DNA of 64,000 nt from Bartonella sp. A05 (GTDB lineage: Bacteria > Pseudomonadota > Alphaproteobacteria > Rhizobiales > Rhizobiaceae). The position numbers and the translations under genes were made by a program. The notes beneath the pieces were generated by a model that was not told the DNA's origin, did not search any database, and was given only the letters and a program-made list of their open reading frames with translations. Every line of letters begins with the position of its first letter. Within the stretch, counting starts at the first letter, position 1. The DNA lies in contig NZ_JANHOJ010000005.1 in assembly GCF_026930145.1 (NCBI RefSeq), positions 40,328 to 104,327 of the forward strand, written 5' to 3'. Below, one piece after another: positions 10,278 to 19,664 of the stretch.

Positions 10278-12740
10278 TTAACGTGTGATAAAGCAGCTTT
10301 CTCCAGATTTTTTGATCTCTTCACAGAGCTTTATAGCTTCATTGCGGTTTTGAGTTGGAATACGCACACGATAATAAGTACCTTTTCCTTCTATGAAAGC
10401 GGAATGAATATTTAAAGGACGAGTGCCGATAAGGAATCCCAATTTAGACTTTATTTTTTTCACAGAAGCATTAGCCAAATCAGATGTTGGGTTAGATGAA
10501 AGTTGCACATAGTAATTTTCTGAATTTTGCGTTGTTATATGTGCTGATGTATTTGGTTGAGATGCAATTGGTGTTTGCGTATTTGAACTGTATTTAACAG
10601 ATGAAGGAATTGGAATAGACACATTGGCAGTTTTTTTTTCAATATTAGAAATAGAAGTGTTTTCTGCTATAATTTTAGTAATATCCGTTGAGAGGTTATG
10701 CTCTATTTCTCCACTGTTTATATTTGCCGATTGTGAAGGAGCTGAGGATCTATTTGGAAGCTGATCTATTGTTATTTTATCAGTTACTTCAGGGTAATTT
10801 ACAGGTTGTTCATTTGTAAGATGAGCTGGTACAAGGACGGGTGTACCATCTGGTTTCACAATAATGCTTTGAACTTCTCGTGTTGGGATAACACGATCGA
10901 TGGCTGCAGTGATTGCATCTTCAACATCAGATCCATTAAGGGAGGAAGATGGAGCGCTTTTTGATATTTGTTTATTTAATTCTATTAGATCTTCAGGAGT
11001 TTCAGAATTATCAACAAGAAATGATTGTGTATTTTTTGTCTTTTTATTTTGTTCGGTTATCTGTTTATAAACATTTAAGTTATGGGTTTGTTTATAAACA
11101 TCTAAGTCATGGGTAACATTACTTTCAGTTTCTATTATTTCTGGTTTCGTTTTAAAAGGCGCATTATCAGCATGGATAATGAGCGGTTCCCCATTTTCGT
11201 GTGATGGCATGAGAAAACAAGCATAGACAAAATAGCTGATAGCTATCAAGATAAGAAGAAAAGCACTTCCGGTAAGAATTTTTCTGATCGTAAAATTTTG
11301 TGAGGATGGAGCTTTTGATAGATCGTCAGATATTTCATCGTTCCATTCAAATTGCAGATCCTTGGCAGAAGAATAAGAGTAATATTCCTCGCTATCCGTG
11401 GAATAATGTCTAGCATCGTGTTCATTGATATATGAGTCTTCTGTTGAATTTTGCTTGGGTTTCTGAGAAATTTCATCAAAAGTTTCATTTGGTTGTTGCT
11501 GCAAAAAATTCTCTTCTGAGACATTTCCCACATTGAATACATCAGCAAATTCTTTTTCAATGCTATGAGCAGATATATCATATTTTGATGCTTTATATGA
11601 AATTTCCGAACCCGTAATTGGCTCAGTTTTTTCTACAATTTCCTCTGCAAATTTAAAGGTATTAACATCTGGGGGAGAACTGTTATCGTGAGTGTCGTTA
11701 TGTGCAGAAAAATTATCCGCCTGTTTAGGATTAACAATTTCTGATGGCGTACGTGTATAATTCAAATTACTTTGATTATATTGAATCTCACGTTCATGGT
11801 GTGTATCAAAAATATTTTCGATATTATGCACATCATTATCAAAATGTTGGACTTGAACAGCACTATATTTCTGGTTTGTTTTAGAACTGTCGCCTTGTTG
11901 TAAAGATTCCTGTTCATCGAGTTTTGTATAATCAATAGGATGCTTTTCTGTGGAAAATTGTTTTAGATTAAACAGCTTATCGATTTGGTTAGAATCTAGA
12001 GTGGATAAGACATCTGCTGATTCATTTTTTGCAGTCTCATTTTTATTTGAAATTGCATCAGAAAATACAGAAGAAGTATTTGTTGCTGTGTAGGATTTCT
12101 GTATGTTGGGACTGTTAACCAAATTTTTTTGAATAACTGGTATCTCATATGGGGAATTTGCAGGCGGAACGGAGGAATTCTGCTTATTATTGCAGCTTTG
12201 TTGTATATGCAAAGCATCCAACTGTTGCACATTTGTTTGTAAAAAAGGCTTAGTTTGTTCATACTGCGTTTCAGAAGCTATATTACTTTGTGCATCAAAG
12301 CTATTTTTTTGAATGGGTAGTGGAGAGAGTGCATTTAAAATTTGCTCTTCATCATCATTGAAAGGGGAATAGTATTTAGTTTCAGGTGAAAAACAGTTTT
12401 TATCTGGGCGATTGGAAGCAGTGGCTGCTGCCATTTCCATTGAATTTGAGACGCTGATGTTTGATCGTAAATCCAATGGTTTCTCGTGATCACAAAATGG
12501 CAACTCAGCAAGTAAATTATTTTCAGGCTTAGTTTCTAGAAACGATAAATCAAAATCATCATTTCTGAATGAAGTTCCAGAAACTTGGGAATTTGAATAG
12601 TCAGGTTTCAAAGAAGAATGAGAGTCTTCATTTTTGTTCTGCTGATTTGAACTCAAAATGCGCACAGCTTCCTTCAAAGGATCATAAGGTTTATGATCTT
12701 GTTTTGTTTTGTATGGATTTTTGCGATCATTATCGCTCAT
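10278..12740 (-). CDS. SPOR-domain membrane protein, probable cell-division/peptidoglycan factor
   Basis: About 820 residues. I prefer the start MSDNDRKNPY at 12740; an in-frame ATG at 12752 would add four residues. The first ~490 residues are cytoplasmic, polar, Ser/Asn/Gln/Glu-rich and low complexity. One transmembrane helix (about 490-514, LTGSAFLLILIAISYFVYACF) follows, then a periplasmic linker, then a C-terminal SPOR domain (about 745-822, starting YYVQLSSNPT and ending with the KLCEEIKKSGESCFI helix-strand). SPOR domains bind glycan strands stripped of stem peptides at the septum, so a role at division sites is inferred. It lies just downstream of argS and dgt on the same strand. Confidence 0.85.
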   Translation of the reverse strand: MSDNDRKNPYKTKQDHKPYDPLKEAVRILSSNQQNKNEDSHSSLKPDYSNSQVSGTSFRNDDFDLSFLETKPENNLLAELPFCDHEKPLDLRSNISVSNSMEMAAATASNRPDKNCFSPETKYYSPFNDDEEQILNALSPLPIQKNSFDAQSNIASETQYEQTKPFLQTNVQQLDALHIQQSCNNKQNSSVPPANSPYEIPVIQKNLVNSPNIQKSYTATNTSSVFSDAISNKNETAKNESADVLSTLDSNQIDKLFNLKQFSTEKHPIDYTKLDEQESLQQGDSSKTNQKYSAVQVQHFDNDVHNIENIFDTHHEREIQYNQSNLNYTRTPSEIVNPKQADNFSAHNDTHDNSSPPDVNTFKFAEEIVEKTEPITGSEISYKASKYDISAHSIEKEFADVFNVGNVSEENFLQQQPNETFDEISQKPKQNSTEDSYINEHDARHYSTDSEEYYSYSSAKDLQFEWNDEISDDLSKAPSSQNFTIRKILTGSAFLLILIAISYFVYACFLMPSHENGEPLIIHADNAPFKTKPEIIETESNVTHDLDVYKQTHNLNVYKQITEQNKKTKNTQSFLVDNSETPEDLIELNKQISKSAPSSSLNGSDVEDAITAAIDRVIPTREVQSIIVKPDGTPVLVPAHLTNEQPVNYPEVTDKITIDQLPNRSSAPSQSANINSGEIEHNLSTDITKIIAENTSISNIEKKTANVSIPIPSSVKYSSNTQTPIASQPNTSAHITTQNSENYYVQLSSNPTSDLANASVKKIKSKLGFLIGTRPLNIHSAFIEGKGTYYRVRIPTQNRNEAIKLCEEIKKSGESCFITR
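11062..11115. repeat. 27-bp tandem duplication inside the SPOR gene
   Basis: Two adjacent 27-bp units (11062-11088 and 11089-11115) differ at only a few positions. They encode the doubled nonapeptide THDLDVYKQ / THNLNVYKQ in the periplasmic linker. The length is a multiple of three, so the frame is kept; this looks like a recent slippage or unequal-crossover event in a region under weak constraint. Confidence 0.85.
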
Positions 12741-12829
12741 AGTTTTTCTCACATGGATCTGTATTTGAGTACAATAGACTGTCAGTTATTCTTACTAAAG
12801 TACTTATTTTATGTATTTAAAGAACTTTT

Positions 12830-14593
12830 TCAACGCATTTCTACTGGTGCTTTTACGCCCACAATTGTAAGCCCGGATGATAAAATATTAATAATAGCTT
12901 GAATTAAACCCAATCTGGCCAATGATAGCTCCTTATCATCAAGCTTGACAAAGCGTAAATCTGGATTGTCATTGCCCTTATTCCAATGTCCATGGAAACT
13001 TGAAGCAAGATCATAAAGATAAAACGCTAATCTATGTGGTTCTTTATAAATGGCAGCTTGTTCAATGATGCGTGGATATTCTGAAAGTTTGCGTATTAAT
13101 GATATTTCGCTATCATCTGTCAATCGATCAATATGCGCAATCATTGTGTCGTTTGAAAGATTTTCAATAAAAAGATTCTCTTGCGCTTGTCGAAAGACTG
13201 AATGACAACGTGCACTTGCATATTGTACATAGAAAATAGGGTTATCTTTTGATTGTTCTGTCACTTTTACAAAATCAAAATCAAGAGGTGCTTCACACTT
13301 ACGGTAAAGCATCATGAAACGCACTGGATCACAGCCAACTTCTTCCACAACATCGCGAAGTGTGACGAACGATCCTGCCCTTTTGGACATGCGTACAGGT
13401 TGTCCGTTGCGGAAGAGTTTTACCAATTGACATAAGAAGACTGTTAATTTGGCTTTATTGCCAGAAACGGCTTTAGCCATTGCTTCTAGGCGTTTTACAT
13501 ACCCCGCATGATCTGCACCTAGAATATAAATCATCTCATCAAAATGACGATGGAATTTATCTCGAAAATAAGCAACATCGGCAGCAAAATAAGTATAAGA
13601 GCCATCGGATTTAATTAAAACACGGTCTTGTTCATCTCCGATATTGGTTGAACGGAACAAGGTCTGTTCGTTTGGTTCCCAATCTTCAACGTTTTGTCCT
13701 TTTGGTGGTGGTAGAGTTCCTTTATAGACATAACCATTTAAAGTGAGATCATTAATTGTACTACGAATGGCTTGCGCATCATTTGCATAAAGCATTCGTT
13801 CAGAAAAAAAGACATTATGATGAATATTAAGAGAATCTAAATCTTCACGAATCATAGCCATCATAGCATCGACTGCTCGATCTTTCACTATAGATAAAGC
13901 CTCATCTTTATCCATTGTAAGCAATTGATCACCGAACTCTTTCGCGAGCAATTGCCCCAATGGTACCAGATATTCACCAGGATAAAGCCCTTCAGGAATT
14001 TCATTGATAGTTTGTCCAAGCGCTTCGCGATAGCGCAAGAGTACAGAATGGGCGAGTATTTCAATTTGTCCACCAGCATCATTGATATAATATTCTTTTG
14101 TAATATTATAGCCAACGAATTTAAGTAAGTTAGAAAGAACATCCCCGATGACAGCACCGCGACAATGCCCAACATGCATTGGACCGGTTGGATTTGCAGA
14201 TACATACTCAACATTGACTCGTTTGCCTTGTCCTATAGGGATACGACCATAGTCTATACCTTTTTCAATCATTGATTTTAAGACATTATGCCAAAATGAA
14301 TTGGTAAACTTGATATTGATAAATCCAGGACCAGCAACATTAATATAGTCAATGGACACATCATTTTTTAAAAGCTTTACGATTTTTTCTGCAAGGACAC
14401 GTGGATTAAGTCCAACGGATTTTGCTAATACCATAGCAGCATTGGTTGATAAATCACCATGTGAGGAATCGCGCGGAGGATCAACAGTGATTTTGGATAA
14501 ATCCAAATTCCCTCCATTTTTCTCTTTTATGTCAGATAATTCTAGTAATTTTTTAATCTTTTTCTCGAAATCTTTAAATACATTCATATTCAA
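12830..14593 (-). CDS. argS: Arginyl-tRNA synthetase
   Basis: Class I aminoacyl-tRNA synthetase charging tRNA-Arg with arginine. 587 residues, normal for the family. Visible are the N-terminal additional domain, the HIGH-type motif HVGH (140-143) within [13 protein letters not shown], the KMSKS-like MSKRAG segment (about 405-410, in [16 protein letters not shown]), and the C-terminal anticodon-binding all-helical domain ending KAPVEMR. Its start overlaps the stop of dgt by 4 bp, so the two are translationally coupled; the SPOR gene follows. Confidence 0.97.
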   Translation of the reverse strand: MNMNVFKDFEKKIKKLLELSDIKEKNGGNLDLSKITVDPPRDSSHGDLSTNAAMVLAKSVGLNPRVLAEKIVKLLKNDVSIDYINVAGPGFINIKFTNSFWHNVLKSMIEKGIDYGRIPIGQGKRVNVEYVSANPTGPMHVGHCRGAVIGDVLSNLLKFVGYNITKEYYINDAGGQIEILAHSVLLRYREALGQTINEIPEGLYPGEYLVPLGQLLAKEFGDQLLTMDKDEALSIVKDRAVDAMMAMIREDLDSLNIHHNVFFSERMLYANDAQAIRSTINDLTLNGYVYKGTLPPPKGQNVEDWEPNEQTLFRSTNIGDEQDRVLIKSDGSYTYFAADVAYFRDKFHRHFDEMIYILGADHAGYVKRLEAMAKAVSGNKAKLTVFLCQLVKLFRNGQPVRMSKRAGSFVTLRDVVEEVGCDPVRFMMLYRKCEAPLDFDFVKVTEQSKDNPIFYVQYASARCHSVFRQAQENLFIENLSNDTMIAHIDRLTDDSEISLIRKLSEYPRIIEQAAIYKEPHRLAFYLYDLASSFHGHWNKGNDNPDLRFVKLDDKELSLARLGLIQAIINILSSGLTIVGVKAPVEMR

Positions 14594-15819
14594 ATTCCAT
14601 GCTTATTTGAAATCAATGAAACAAAATCATCTGTATGACCAAATAATCGATGATATTCACGTAAAGCATAATTGTCAGTCATACCAGAGAGAAAATCAGC
14701 AATGAGACGCACCAGTTCCTGGTTTGTTAAATGCATTGTCTTGATATACCAGCTTTCAGGCATTAAGTTTGGATTTTTATGATAACAGTCGAATAGTTCT
14801 AGTACAATGCGTTTAGCTTCATTTCGACGAGGGAGAACTTGGGCATTATAATAGAGATTTTTAAAGAGAAAATCTTTTAGCTGTTTTTCTAAAATGGCCA
14901 TCATTGGAGAAAAGGTAACAATAGCTTGCCCTGCTTGATGAACATCGCTTGTACTTGTTGGTTTGATGAGTGCTAAGTTTTTTTGTGATTGTTCGATCAC
15001 ATCTTCGACCATGATTTCTATTTGTCTCCGCACTAGTTTATAGCCGCGCCGAGTTTGATCAAGCCGTGGATGTTCTTGATCTATATCTTTTAATAATGAA
15101 TCAGTTAGCGAAATTTCTTCAAACTGACTTATTGTTAAAAACTGCGAACGTAAACCATCATCAATATCATGAGCATTATAAGCAATATCATCAGCAATAG
15201 CTGCACATTGTGCTTCTAGTCCTGCAAAACAATCAAGCTCGAGATCGTGTTGTTCGTTATATTGTAGAATATCGATAGGAACAGCTTTATTATTGGAATA
15301 AGGGCCTAAAAGAGGACCGTTATGCTTTACGATTCCTTCGAGTGTTTCCCAAGTTAGATTAAGTCCATCAAAGTTTGGATAACGTTCTTCAAGTTTAGTG
15401 ATAATGCGTAACGTTTGTGTATTATGATTAAAGTTACCATAAGAGGCCATTGCTTCATTAAGAGCATCTTCTCCTGCGTGACCGAAAGGTGTATGCCCAA
15501 GGTCGTGAGCGAGTGCGATAGCTTCGGCAAGATCTTCGTCAAGACATAATGCACGAGCTAATGTACGTGCAATTTGGGAAACTTCGATCGAATGAGTGAG
15601 TCGTGTGCGATAGTGATCGCTTTCATCGGCAATAAATACTTGAGTTTTATGTTTTAGACGTCGAAATGCATTCGAATGAATAATCCGATCTCGATCTCGC
15701 TGAAAAGGCGTACGCGTAGCTTTCTCACCTTCATAAAATAATCTGCCGCGACTTGTTTGTGGATTGGTGCTATATACCGATCGAGATTGGTAATTATAAT
15801 TGATATTGTTCATATCCAT
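14590..15819 (-). CDS. dgt: dGTP triphosphohydrolase-like HD-domain protein
   Basis: Hydrolyses deoxynucleoside triphosphates, classically dGTP, to the nucleoside and tripolyphosphate. The 409-residue protein shows the HD metal-binding pattern: H76 in [15 protein letters not shown] and the HD pair 105-106 in [17 protein letters not shown], with a later [15 protein letters not shown] segment supplying the last Asp. It is the shorter, dGTPase type 2-like form found in alphaproteobacteria. First gene of dgt-argS-SPOR. It is divergent from the Fe-S carrier gene, with about 110 bp for back-to-back promoters. Confidence 0.93.
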   Translation of the reverse strand: MDMNNINYNYQSRSVYSTNPQTSRGRLFYEGEKATRTPFQRDRDRIIHSNAFRRLKHKTQVFIADESDHYRTRLTHSIEVSQIARTLARALCLDEDLAEAIALAHDLGHTPFGHAGEDALNEAMASYGNFNHNTQTLRIITKLEERYPNFDGLNLTWETLEGIVKHNGPLLGPYSNNKAVPIDILQYNEQHDLELDCFAGLEAQCAAIADDIAYNAHDIDDGLRSQFLTISQFEEISLTDSLLKDIDQEHPRLDQTRRGYKLVRRQIEIMVEDVIEQSQKNLALIKPTSTSDVHQAGQAIVTFSPMMAILEKQLKDFLFKNLYYNAQVLPRRNEAKRIVLELFDCYHKNPNLMPESWYIKTMHLTNQELVRLIADFLSGMTDNYALREYHRLFGHTDDFVSLISNKHGI

Positions 15820-15927
15820 TGCAAGCTATTCATTCTCATCTTAAAATTAGAATCAGTTTGTTGTTAACAGAGTTTTATTTATTTGGGATACTCTCTCTTG
15901 ACAGTTTGATGCAAGGATATATGAAAA

Positions 15928-16251
15928 ATGAATGTAAATATTTCAGATTCTGCTGCCAAGCGGATTGTCCAGATACTTTCAAGTGAACCTGATAAAATGG
16001 CATTACGTATTTCCGTTGAAGGAGGTGGGTGTTCGGGTTTCTCTTATAAGTATGATTTGGTCTCTGAAAGTAAAGAAGATGATCTCATTATTCAAAAAGA
16101 TGGAGCGATTATATTGATTGATTCGATATCTCTTCCTTTCATGGATGGAGCTGAGATTGATTTTGTTGATGATCTTATGGGGCAGTTTTTCCAGATTCGT
16201 AATCCTAACATTACTTCGTCATGTGGTTGTGGTGTTAGTTTTTCAATTTAG
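15928..16251 (+). CDS. A-type iron-sulfur cluster carrier (HesB/ErpA family)
   Basis: Carries nascent [Fe-S] clusters from the scaffold to apo-proteins. 107 residues, a normal length. The three cluster-binding cysteines are present: C35 in GGGCSGFSY and C99/C101 in SSCGCGVSF. Divergent from dgt; the next gene starts about 60 bp downstream. The assignment to ErpA versus IscA or SufA cannot be settled from this sequence, though the location next to dgt is that of the ErpA-like gene in many relatives. Confidence 0.93.
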   Translation: MNVNISDSAAKRIVQILSSEPDKMALRISVEGGGCSGFSYKYDLVSESKEDDLIIQKDGAIILIDSISLPFMDGAEIDFVDDLMGQFFQIRNPNITSSCGCGVSFSI

Positions 16252-16312
16252 AAGAGTAACTTTAACAATATTGCTCCTTGAAAAGATTGTCGCTTTGGTC
16301 AACAATATAAAA

Positions 16313-17290
16313 ATGAGAATTGTTATAAAAAAAATATCGCGACAAATTTTGCAGTTTAGTGTGACGCTTGTTTTATTGATGTGGGGCAGTTGCGCATTTT
16401 CTGAGGAAAAGAAACTTCCAAGCTATAAACGCACGCAATCAGAAAGTCCTATTATACATTCTCACACGCACAAGTATGAAAAGGATAACTCGCATTCTCT
16501 GGCTCAATTGAGATTGCATGCTCAATTAACGAGTGACAGTGGAAACATTATGAAAGGGTTGGTGTGGCAGATTTATGCTCCTGTCTTAGGGATTAATAAT
16601 AAATTGCCATTGATTGCGGCTTTTGAAGGGGGGTCTGCGCATTTTGATTTAGAAGCAGGAAGCTATCTTGTTCATGTTTCATTCGGTCATGCAAGCGCGG
16701 TGCACCGTGTAAACTTAGAAAGAGGACAGAGGATTGTCAAAAATTTTAATCTTAATGCAGGTGGTGTTATTTTTAACAGTACATTGCTTAATGGTACAAT
16801 AAACGAAAAAGAATTGCGTTTTACCATATATGAGGATGAAAATGAAAATGATGATACCGGTGTCATTTTATCAAATGTTAAGCCTCAGTCAATTGTGCGT
16901 TTGAAAGCTGGTCATTACCATGTTGTTTCTCATTATGGTGCAATCAATGCTATTATACGTTCGGATATCCAAGTAGATGCAGGTAAAATTAGCGAAATAA
17001 CTCTTCAGCATCAAGCGGCTCAAATTGTGTTAAAGCTGGTACGTCAAGAAGGGAGAGAGGCATTGGCAGATACGAGTTGGTCTATTACGAATAACTCTGG
17101 TGATATCATTTATGAAACGGTTGGAGCGTATGTTTCTCTTGTGTTATTAGAAGGAGAATATATTGCGATTGCTAAAAATAAAGATCAAATTTATCAAAAG
17201 GCTTTTTCCGTAGTCTCTGGACGTGATGAAGATATAAATGTCGTGGCCAATGCACAAAATCTACAAAGATTCGATGAAACAATCAATTAA
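16313..17290 (+). CDS. Secreted protein of unknown function
   Basis: I place the start at the ATG at 16313 (MRIVIKKISR), because the longer upstream frame overlaps the Fe-S carrier gene and is a shadow. This gives about 325 residues with a clear signal peptide: basic N-terminus, hydrophobic core (QFSVTLVLLMWG) and a likely cut near CAFS-EE. Two or three repeated beta-rich blocks follow, each with an AG-Y/H-Y/HV-S segment (for example LEAGSYLVHVSFGH and LKAGHYHVVSHYG), suggestive of stacked beta-sandwich modules. Probably periplasmic or outer-membrane-associated. No enzyme motif is visible and I do not recognise a named family. Confidence 0.75.
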   Translation: MRIVIKKISRQILQFSVTLVLLMWGSCAFSEEKKLPSYKRTQSESPIIHSHTHKYEKDNSHSLAQLRLHAQLTSDSGNIMKGLVWQIYAPVLGINNKLPLIAAFEGGSAHFDLEAGSYLVHVSFGHASAVHRVNLERGQRIVKNFNLNAGGVIFNSTLLNGTINEKELRFTIYEDENENDDTGVILSNVKPQSIVRLKAGHYHVVSHYGAINAIIRSDIQVDAGKISEITLQHQAAQIVLKLVRQEGREALADTSWSITNNSGDIIYETVGAYVSLVLLEGEYIAIAKNKDQIYQKAFSVVSGRDEDINVVANAQNLQRFDETIN

Positions 17291-17346
17291 TGGCCATTTG
17301 TGCGTATCAGTTGTAATCAGCCATATTAAAAAATGAAAGTAGAGTT

Positions 17347-18135
17347 TTGATAGTAGAATTTTCAACATTTAGTGTGTTTTTTGCTGGTGCATTGTCTTTT
17401 TTATCACCATGTGTTTTACCGTTAGTTCCTCCTTATTTATGCTATATGGCGGGTGTTAGTGTTGATGACTTTCGTTCGGCGAAACAAAATGGGAATGCAT
17501 CCATTCGCTTAGCGCTTTTATCTGCTGTTATTGCTTTTGTTCTTGGTTTTTCAACTGTTTTTATCTCGCTGGGTGCAAGCGCGAGCACAATTGGAAAATT
17601 CATGAGTTATTATCGCGACTGGTTTGCTATTGCTGCTGGAATTATCATTATTATTTTTGGTTTAAATTTTTTAGGCATTTTCAGGATTAATATTTTATCT
17701 CGTGAGGCACGTTTTCAAACGCGCAAAACACCTGCTGGGCCTTTGGGAGCTTATGTTATTGGTTTGGCTTTTGCATTTGGTTGGACACCGTGTATTGGTC
17801 CGATTTTGGGGCCTATTATAACGCTTGCGGGAACAAAAGAAACGGTGATTGAGGGTGCTTTGCTCTTAGGGGTTTATTCATTGGGTCTTGCAGTACCCTT
17901 TATATTAGCAGCTTTATTTTCAAGTAGCTTTATGAGATTTCTACGAGCTTTTCGAGTTCATTTGGGAAAAGTTGAAAAAATTATAGGTATTCTTCTAGTT
18001 GTTACAGGTATTTTGTTTTTAACGGGTTCTATGCAGGATTTTTCATTTTGGATTCTAGAAAATTATCCTTCGTTGGCTAATGTTGAATCTATTGGTTGGA
18101 ATGATATTAAAAACTTTTTTGGATTTTCTCGTTAA
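17347..18135 (+). CDS. ccdA: CcdA-type thiol-disulfide transporter
   Basis: Inner-membrane protein that passes reducing equivalents from cytoplasmic thioredoxin to periplasmic partners, mostly for cytochrome c maturation. 262 residues with about six helices. The two redox cysteines lie in [13 protein letters not shown] (C22) and [12 protein letters not shown] (C149), the family hallmark. The start appears to be TTG at 17347, since no upstream ATG exists in frame. glmU begins 14 bp after the stop, so the two are probably co-transcribed. Confidence 0.92.
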   Translation: MIVEFSTFSVFFAGALSFLSPCVLPLVPPYLCYMAGVSVDDFRSAKQNGNASIRLALLSAVIAFVLGFSTVFISLGASASTIGKFMSYYRDWFAIAAGIIIIIFGLNFLGIFRINILSREARFQTRKTPAGPLGAYVIGLAFAFGWTPCIGPILGPIITLAGTKETVIEGALLLGVYSLGLAVPFILAALFSSSFMRFLRAFRVHLGKVEKIIGILLVVTGILFLTGSMQDFSFWILENYPSLANVESIGWNDIKNFFGFSR

Positions 18136-18149
18136 TTTTATGTGTTTTT

Positions 18150-19499
18150 ATGGTTAGAAATTGTCTTTTTATTGTTCTCGCAGCAGGTGAGGGAACGCGT
18201 ATGAAGTCATCGCTCCCTAAGGTTCTTCATAAAATAGCTGGTCTGCCGCTTATATGTCACGTCATGAGTCAAATAGAGTTGGCTGGATTTTCACAATTAG
18301 CGGTGGTTGTAGGAGCTGGTGCAGAAGAAGTTACTAAAGTTGTACAATCATTTAGAAAAAATGCGATGATTTTTGAGCAAAAAGAACGTTTAGGGACTGC
18401 TCATGCTGTTTTATCTGCTCGGTCAGCTTTGCAAAAAGGGGTTGATGATGTTGTTGTTGTTTTTGGTGATACTCCTTTGATTGAGCAAGATACATTGACT
18501 CGAATGCGCGCGCAGTTAGCTTCGGGAGCAGATATCGTGGTAGCTGGTTTTTATGCTTCTGATCCAACGGGTTATGGGCGTCTTATCGAAAAAAATGGTC
18601 AATTTGTCGCTATCGTGGAAGAAAAAGATGCAAGCGATGAAGAGAAAACGATTTCTTTTTGTAATGGTGGAATAATGGCCATTAATGGGAAATATGCACT
18701 TTCTCTTTTAGATAAGATTAATAATAACAATATGAAGCGAGAGTATTACCTGACTGATATTGTTTCTATTGCATCGCGTGAGGGGCTGGATGTTCGAATC
18801 GTTGAAGTGCCTTTTGATAATGTTTTAGGGGTTAATAACTGCCTTGATCTTTGCAAAACTGATGCATTATGGCAAAAGCGTAAAGCGCGTAATTTGATGT
18901 TATCCGGTGTTACGGTCCTTAGGCCAGAAAGTGTTTATTTCTCTTATGATACGGATATTGCAGCAGGTGTTGTGATTGAGCCAAATGTTTATTTTGGGCC
19001 GGGGGTAAAAGTAGAATCTGGTGCAGTTATTCATGCATTTAGTTATTTAGAGGGAGCTGTTATTGGTGCGGATGCGCAGATTGGGCCTTATGCGCGTTTG
19101 CGTCCGGGAACAGAGTTGGCACAGTCCGTTAAGGTTGGAAATTTTTGTGAAATTAAACAAGCAAAAATAGGAAAATCAGCCAAAATTAATCATTTGAGTT
19201 ATATTGGTGATGCAGATATTGGCGTGAATACCAATATTGGAGCGGGTACAATTACGTGTAATTATGATGGCTTTAATAAATATAAAACGGTAATTGGTGA
19301 TAATGCCTTTATTGGTTCTAATTCAGCGCTTGTCGCTCCATTGGTCATAGAGAATGGGTCTTATATTGCTTCGGGTAGTGTTATTACTGAAAATGTTCCT
19401 ATGAATAGTATTGCTTTTGGGCGTGCACGACAGGTGATAAAAGAGAATGGTGCAACGAAATTACGTGCGCGGTTATCGGCAAATAAACCAAAGAAGTAA
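18150..19499 (+). CDS. glmU: Bifunctional GlcNAc-1-P uridyltransferase / GlcN-1-P acetyltransferase
   Basis: Makes UDP-GlcNAc from glucosamine 1-phosphate in two steps, feeding peptidoglycan and lipid A. 449 residues. The N-terminal nucleotidyltransferase shows [20 protein letters not shown] (10-29) and GDTPLI. The C-terminal half is a left-handed beta-helix of hexapeptide repeats (from about residue 260), including [13 protein letters not shown] for acetyl-CoA and uridyl binding. Close behind ccdA; glmS follows after about 165 bp. Confidence 0.97.
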   Translation: MVRNCLFIVLAAGEGTRMKSSLPKVLHKIAGLPLICHVMSQIELAGFSQLAVVVGAGAEEVTKVVQSFRKNAMIFEQKERLGTAHAVLSARSALQKGVDDVVVVFGDTPLIEQDTLTRMRAQLASGADIVVAGFYASDPTGYGRLIEKNGQFVAIVEEKDASDEEKTISFCNGGIMAINGKYALSLLDKINNNNMKREYYLTDIVSIASREGLDVRIVEVPFDNVLGVNNCLDLCKTDALWQKRKARNLMLSGVTVLRPESVYFSYDTDIAAGVVIEPNVYFGPGVKVESGAVIHAFSYLEGAVIGADAQIGPYARLRPGTELAQSVKVGNFCEIKQAKIGKSAKINHLSYIGDADIGVNTNIGAGTITCNYDGFNKYKTVIGDNAFIGSNSALVAPLVIENGSYIASGSVITENVPMNSIAFGRARQVIKENGATKLRARLSANKPKK

Positions 19500-19538
19500 T
19501 TGTTTTCAGTTTATCTTTCCCGATTTTATAGTGATTTA

Positions 19539-19555
19539 AAAAGGTTTATCCTTTT
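19539..19555 (+). terminator. Weak hairpin after glmU
   Basis: A 6-bp inverted repeat AAAAGG / CCTTTT with a 5-nt loop, about 40 bp past the glmU stop. It is short and AT-rich with no good T-run beyond the stem itself; it may only slow transcription. Confidence 0.3.
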
Positions 19556-19664
19556 AATGATTATTTACCGTATTCGGTTCATATAGCTGTTTAAGATCTT
19601 GAATGAAGGTCATTTGATTATTTTATGAGTCTATTATAATCCGGGATGTGATGGGAGCTTTCTA

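Noticed and set aside
16118..16312. 65-codon N-terminal extension of the secreted protein gene
   Set aside because: It overlaps the Fe-S carrier gene in another frame; the ATG at 16313 gives a proper signal peptide.
19500..19664. glmS ribozyme/riboswitch upstream of glmS
   Set aside because: No glmS-ribozyme-like core is visible, and this element is typical of Gram-positive bacteria.
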